DNA from: Halichondria panicea | Taxonomy: Eukaryota; Porifera; Demospongiae; Suberitida; Halichondriidae | Direction: 5' to 3' | Length of the DNA stretch: 64,000 nucleotides | Assembly: GCF_963675165.1 (NCBI RefSeq) | Contig: NC_087381.1 | Coordinates: forward strand, 2,232,001 to 2,296,000 | Shown here: positions 59,845-64,000 of the stretch, piece after piece | Numbering within the stretch: the stretch's first letter is position 1 | How the letters are laid out: every line of letters starts with the position of its first letter | Made by a program: the position numbers and the translations under genes | Notes under the pieces: model-generated | Told to the model about the DNA's origin: nothing | Seen by the model: the letters and a program-made list of their open reading frames with translations, nothing else | The model's database searches: none

Positions 59845-60268
59845 ACAGTCAATTTTCAATTGTGTTTTTTTAGAATTCACGTTATCAGTCGTACTTGAGT
59901 GTTACGTGCTTATGCATTACACAATGAGAGTGACAGGTAGCAACAATGGTGGCAACTGTACTATAGTGTGTTGTTTCACTTCCTCTGTGTTGGTTGCAGG
60001 AATGCTGTGTGGAATTGGAGGATGTACAGGTGAGAGTGTGGTTGCTAGGGACTGTAGATACAGTCATGTGAGGTGCTTTCCCTTGTACTGATTACATGTA
60101 CATTTTTTAGGTGCTTTCCCCTAACATTTGCTTGCTAATAACGTACATGTACATGTAGATAGGGTGTTTTCCCCTTGCACATGTTACATTCGATTGTAGA
60201 CAAGTCGGTCACTTGTATACTTGTACACTTAAAATTAGTTTCTGTATTAAATCCTTGTTTCCAACATG

Positions 60269-60300
<32 letters not shown>

Positions 60301-60561
60301 CACACACACACACGCACACACACGCACACACACACACACACACGCACACACACGCACACACACACACGCACACACACACACACACGCACAGACACACGCA
60401 CACACGCACAGACACACACATGCACGCACAGACACACACATGCACGCACACACACACACACGCACCCACGCACACACGCACGCACACACACACGCACTCA
60501 CGCACGCATGCACTCACGCACACACGCATACCCACACACACACACACACAACACACGCACG

Positions 60562-60596
<35 letters not shown>

Positions 60597-60657
60597 ACAG
60601 GCTTCTCACTTGGGCCCCTGCTCAGCATGGTGCTTAAAATCAATCCAAGGTATCACT
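59845..60657 (+). pseudogene. Duplicated Bax inhibitor exons 4-5
   Basis: Copy of about 50403-50970, including exon 4 (about 60000-60029), exon 5 (from about 60600 to 60648) and the intervening intron with its microsatellite. Splice sites are intact, and exon 5 has one coding change (AAA for GAA). No other Bax inhibitor exons are present, so it cannot make the protein. It marks one edge of the receptor duplication. Confidence 0.85.
60267..60595. repeat. ~330-bp CA microsatellite
   Basis: CA/CG-rich dinucleotide array with interspersed CACGCA, CAGACA and CATGCA variants. It reads open in all six frames and produces spurious long ORFs of His/Thr or Cys/Val repeats, which I do not count as genes. 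Confidence 0.95.
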
Positions 60658-61550
60658 TAATTGTATGCAGTACTTGTTGCAAATGGAGCTGTGGATATCT
60701 GCATGTACAGTATATGTTTATACCATAAATATTGACCCCCGCCCACACACACACACACACACAGGGTCACAGGGGATCACACAAGAGAGAAAATAGTGAG
60801 TGACAGAGACCATCATTACTGGAGTGTTGCAGTATACCCAATCTTGCATGCACTGTCAGTTCTTATAGAGCTATAGAGCTACAGAATACATCTCTTTTAT
60901 AGTTTTGATATTACAACCTCCTCCCCTCCGTTTAATCAATGGTTCGGAGATGTGTGATTCAAAGCTTAGATGTTCAGATGGTATCATCAATGTTCATATT
61001 TATTTTGAGAGATGAAATGATTGGTTAAATACCATGCATTATAGGGGATAGTCGTCCAAGGCCAAAAACTGACGCCTGTAGCTAAAGTGGTTGACTACTA
61101 ATAAGGTTTGCATTTCAAGTGAAGTGACAATTAAGTGATTAAATTCATATTTTAGTGTTGATATCCCAACTTCATCCAAAGTTAGCCTCTAAAACTAGCC
61201 ATTTTGTGTACATAATTATAGTCCCCTCATAATGATGAGTGTCCTCTTGTGAAATATCCTTCACCCAGTGCCATGGGTCTGTGTGCATGCATGGAGACAT
61301 GCATGTGAACCTATGACAGGACGGTATCTATGAGGATATGAAGGAGTTGGGCAGACGCACATCACCTGACGTACGACAGATTGATTTGATGTATTCAAAG
61401 AGAAGTTGATCAACGTATTATTATGGTGTGTATATTATAATTATACAGATCGATATAATGAACAATCATCTAGTAAATAATGTAATGGAAGAACAAAACG
61501 TTCAATCAAACTAATTATCTCTACAACTGTTTTTCAAAGTCCCTTTTTGA
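60658..61550. other. Spacer before the second receptor gene
   Basis: Contains a short CA run (60745-60762). From about 61312 it matches sequence downstream of receptor gene 1 (from about 52740), marking the duplication boundary. No gene seen. Confidence 0.5.
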
Positions 61551-64000
61551 CTACACTCGATGACCAATATGAAATGTGGAGCCATCGTCTGCCCAGCTCA
61601 CTTCCAACGTCCCTTCCAACTCGTCAAAAGACATGTCCTCGGAGTGTTCCTCACCGTGGTCATGACGACAGAAAGTGGTAGTCACGTTGTGATTTCTGTC
61701 AGATCTCTCCCTCTGACGCTTCTATATGCAGGGCAAAATAAATGTCATCATTCAGTGCATGTAGCAAACATTTACAGTCATGCATATAATTGTAGTAGTC
61801 TATATATAATACCAACTGGTCTACAAAACACTCCTTCAACGTAAGAGATAATTATATTATACTGAGTACAAAACGTTCTAATTGGTACACCCAAATTCTT
61901 CAACACTTTTATTGGTTCCTATACCATTGGTTCCTATACCATGGTACAGGTACCGTATAGCGGGGATCCGGTATTATAATTATTTCGAGGGTATAAATGT
62001 TCGCAATTTTCGCTGGTTAATTATAAGCATGTTTACGAATTTAATTCCGCGAAAATTAGAGCGTTCTAAGGGTTTTTCCGAGAAGTTTACACCCTCGAAA
62101 TATATCTGCTCTACAGTATAGTAAACAGTTGCTTCAAACTGCACTTGAAAAACCTCAGTAATCGTTTGTTCCAGCTTCTTCACTTTGGCCTTCAACTCTT
62201 GGCATTCTTCACGGTCTGATCTCCCAGCGTCATTCACAAAGATGGTTGAGATTGGAGCTACTTTGCCAAGGGGATCGTTTACGCTGAAGATGTGGTTACC
62301 ATCCGGATCTTGATACAAGCTCAACATCTACAGAAAAGAATATGCATGCATTCATCACAATAATTATGGCTATATTATGCTGTTAAGTGAAATTTATCTA
62401 TTTGTCCAAATGAACTCTAATTGGTCAGACCATAGATAGAGTATCTATGGTCAGACCAACCAGGCGCCTTTGTTATTTTTGTTTATTTTCTGAGGTTCCA
62501 ATGAATCTCATAATTATGCCAAATTAACATTTTTGCACGCAAAATGTACCTTGGGAATGAATACCAGCCCCTGCATTATCATCACCAGCATGGCAGATGT
62601 GACCACAACAGCAGGGAAAGTGTTAACTCTATTTCTCAAGGTGAAAATTCCTATTAATTGGATTAAAGAGCCGAGACTTGCAAGGTAGACAATTGCTGCA
62701 ATGTACTTGGCATCATTTAAACCTTTGATTTGAACTTTTCTTGTTTTGACGGCCATAAATAAAGCACAGACCTGTAAAACTGCAATTGTTCCATATAAAA
62801 TGGTCAAGGTAACAGTTCGCGAGTTGGGAACTCGACTGCAACTATAAAATTCATATTGTGTGTCGATTTCTCGTTCCTGCATGGATATACATGATAATAT
62901 CATATATAATATTATTATAAGGAATGATGTATAGTGGCTCAATTGTCAGTGATTATAATTATAGAGAGCATGCAGGCAGCGAGTAATTGGTATAATAATA
63001 GGAAATGACTGTAAAATTATATAGCTACGTATGTATAATTATAATAGTCCTCTCATACCCCAACAAGCCCTCTCGGCTGGTCCTGATTAAGCACTCTCTC
63101 CAACCTATATCCTGGAGCAGCTGTCTCCACACCGAAGTACACGAGGAGTACAATTATCTCCAGAGAAAACAGCAAAAGAACAAAAATGAGGAGTTGGCAG
63201 TCTGTAATAGCTCTCTTCTTAGCAGAGTCTGGATTTCTGCATGCAAGTATAGGACCAATTTATTGCTTGAATATTCAGATGCAGCTATATACGTAAGTGG
63301 CTCTCTACGTAGTACTCTCAAAGCTTGAATTGATTACCTGAAAATGTAATAGATTCTCCAGAGTTTGGCAACGATGGTGCCCATGACAAGAAAATAGCCA
63401 CTTCCCAGAAGTCCAATTTGAAACTGAAAATGTGACACACAGTATATACATGTGAAAAGACGAAAGGTAAACTACTTACGCAACAAGATGTAAGTACTAC
63501 ATCTGGGTTTGTTGAGGGAATAAAATACCAGTACACTGAGGTATAGATGAACAGACATCCGATGATTATCAGGTAATTGAGGTTGGGACTTGTTAGTCGA
63601 ACAATCCTGAAAGTAAACCATGCACGTATACAGTAACTATATGATTGGTATGAGCAGATTGTAATTGATAATAAACCCACTTTGTTTTCCTGTAGGCATA
63701 ATTGAATACACAACAGACTAGTGTTGAGATGATACCAGCAGTTGCGAATAAATAATAAACAACAGCTAATGGAGTGGACACTGTAACTATCACACTGACA
63801 AGTTTGCCATCATATGGAATTCCATCTACAGAACATTTCAAGATAAATTATAACAGAAATGAAGATTCACCACACATTTTTCCTACCTGGCCATATGGTT
63901 TTGTTGTCATAAAGTGTCAATTCACTCTGCACGTAGGATCCTATAGTAACAGCATTCAAGTTACTCCATTGTGACTCTTCAGTTTGATATTGTATCACCA
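61551..64000 (-). CDS. GABA-B receptor-like GPCR, second copy, 3' part only
   Basis: Tandem paralogue of the 53-58.5 kb gene, cut by the window edge. Visible exons: 61551-61721 (tail, four codons longer than in copy 1), 62145-62327 (coiled coil), 62550-62876 (TM5-7), 63059-63236 (TM4), 63338-63423 (TM3), 63480-63606 (TM2), 63681-63825 (TM1), and 63887 to beyond the edge (end of the ligand domain). All lengths match copy 1 apart from whole-codon differences, and frames are open, so it looks functional. The intron after TM3 uses a normal GTAATC donor, unlike the GC donor of copy 1. A divergent binding-domain half could give a different ligand; that half is outside the window. Confidence 0.9.
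61951..62118. mobile_element. MITE at the coiled-coil exon of copy 2
   Basis: Orthologous position to 53549-53694 in receptor copy 1: TACCGTATAGCGGGGATCCG at left, TCTGCTCTACAGTA at right. Confidence 0.75.

Noticed and set aside
60135-60728. Long His/Thr- and Cys/Val-rich ORFs on both strands
   Set aside because: They are readings of the CA/TG microsatellite, which is open in every frame. No other coding evidence.
1-64000. LTR retrovirus-like or Polinton-like element, tRNA or rRNA genes
   Set aside because: I looked for paired long terminal repeats, capsid or envelope-type ORFs, and cloverleaf or rRNA sequence and saw none. Reverse transcriptase appears only in a LINE-type 3' end.

Overview
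The window is animal genomic DNA. It is AT-rich, with short GT-AG introns, compact genes, and many short inverted-repeat DNA transposons in introns and spacers. The gene set is an ankyrin-Roc-COR-death protein, a Notch-ligand-like protein, guanine deaminase, Bax inhibitor 1, GABA-B-like receptors, and POT and GLUT transporters. Together with the repeat style, it fits a sponge, most likely a demosponge related to Amphimedon. That assignment is inference from protein families and gene style; no database search was possible.

Layout. At 1-7.9 kb there is a foldback element, a minisatellite, a decayed leucine-rich-repeat (LRR) fragment, a broken POT transporter (copy A), a fragment of a Roc-COR gene carrying an 8-bp-flanked hAT-like insertion, and a scrap that joins a POT 3' end to two GLUT exons. 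A GLUT/SLC2-like gene (minus strand, 4 exons, two compensating frame breaks) lies at 8.5-10.2 kb. Transposon-rich spacer follows at 10.2-14 kb. From 14.0 to 25.7 kb one minus-strand gene encodes ankyrin-Roc-COR-death. I could chain seven exons in one frame into about 1,078 residues, and its large introns are packed with DNA elements. A 5'-truncated LINE lies at 26.0-27.1 kb. A tandem array of [POT, LRR fragment] units (copies C, D and E) runs from 27.1 to 36.5 kb; no POT copy is open end to end. From 37.5 to 41.1 kb there is a second retroelement 3' end, a dispersed ~0.9-kb repeat and another Roc-COR fragment.

From 41.7 kb the window is ordinary gene territory. A Notch-ligand-like membrane protein (minus, 5 exons) is followed by guanine deaminase (minus, 14 exons, 438 aa). 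Bax inhibitor 1/TMBIM6 (plus, 9 exons, 236 aa) is head-to-head with guanine deaminase across only 269 bp. Next come a GABA-B-like class C GPCR (minus, 16 exons, 850 aa) and a spacer holding the dispersed repeat and a copy of Bax inhibitor exons 4-5. The 3' part of a second, tandemly duplicated GABA-B-like receptor runs off the right edge.

Exon chains were built by eye from splice dinucleotides, reading-frame phase and protein similarity. All internal exon lengths and phases of guanine deaminase, Bax inhibitor, the Notch-ligand-like gene, the Roc-COR gene and the receptors are mutually consistent, which is the main support for these models. No tRNA, rRNA, CRISPR array or LTR retrovirus-like element was recognised. 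The main theme is segmental duplication: Roc-COR, POT, LRR, GLUT, Bax inhibitor and GABA-B pieces all recur in two or more places, usually with a transposon at or near the junctions.
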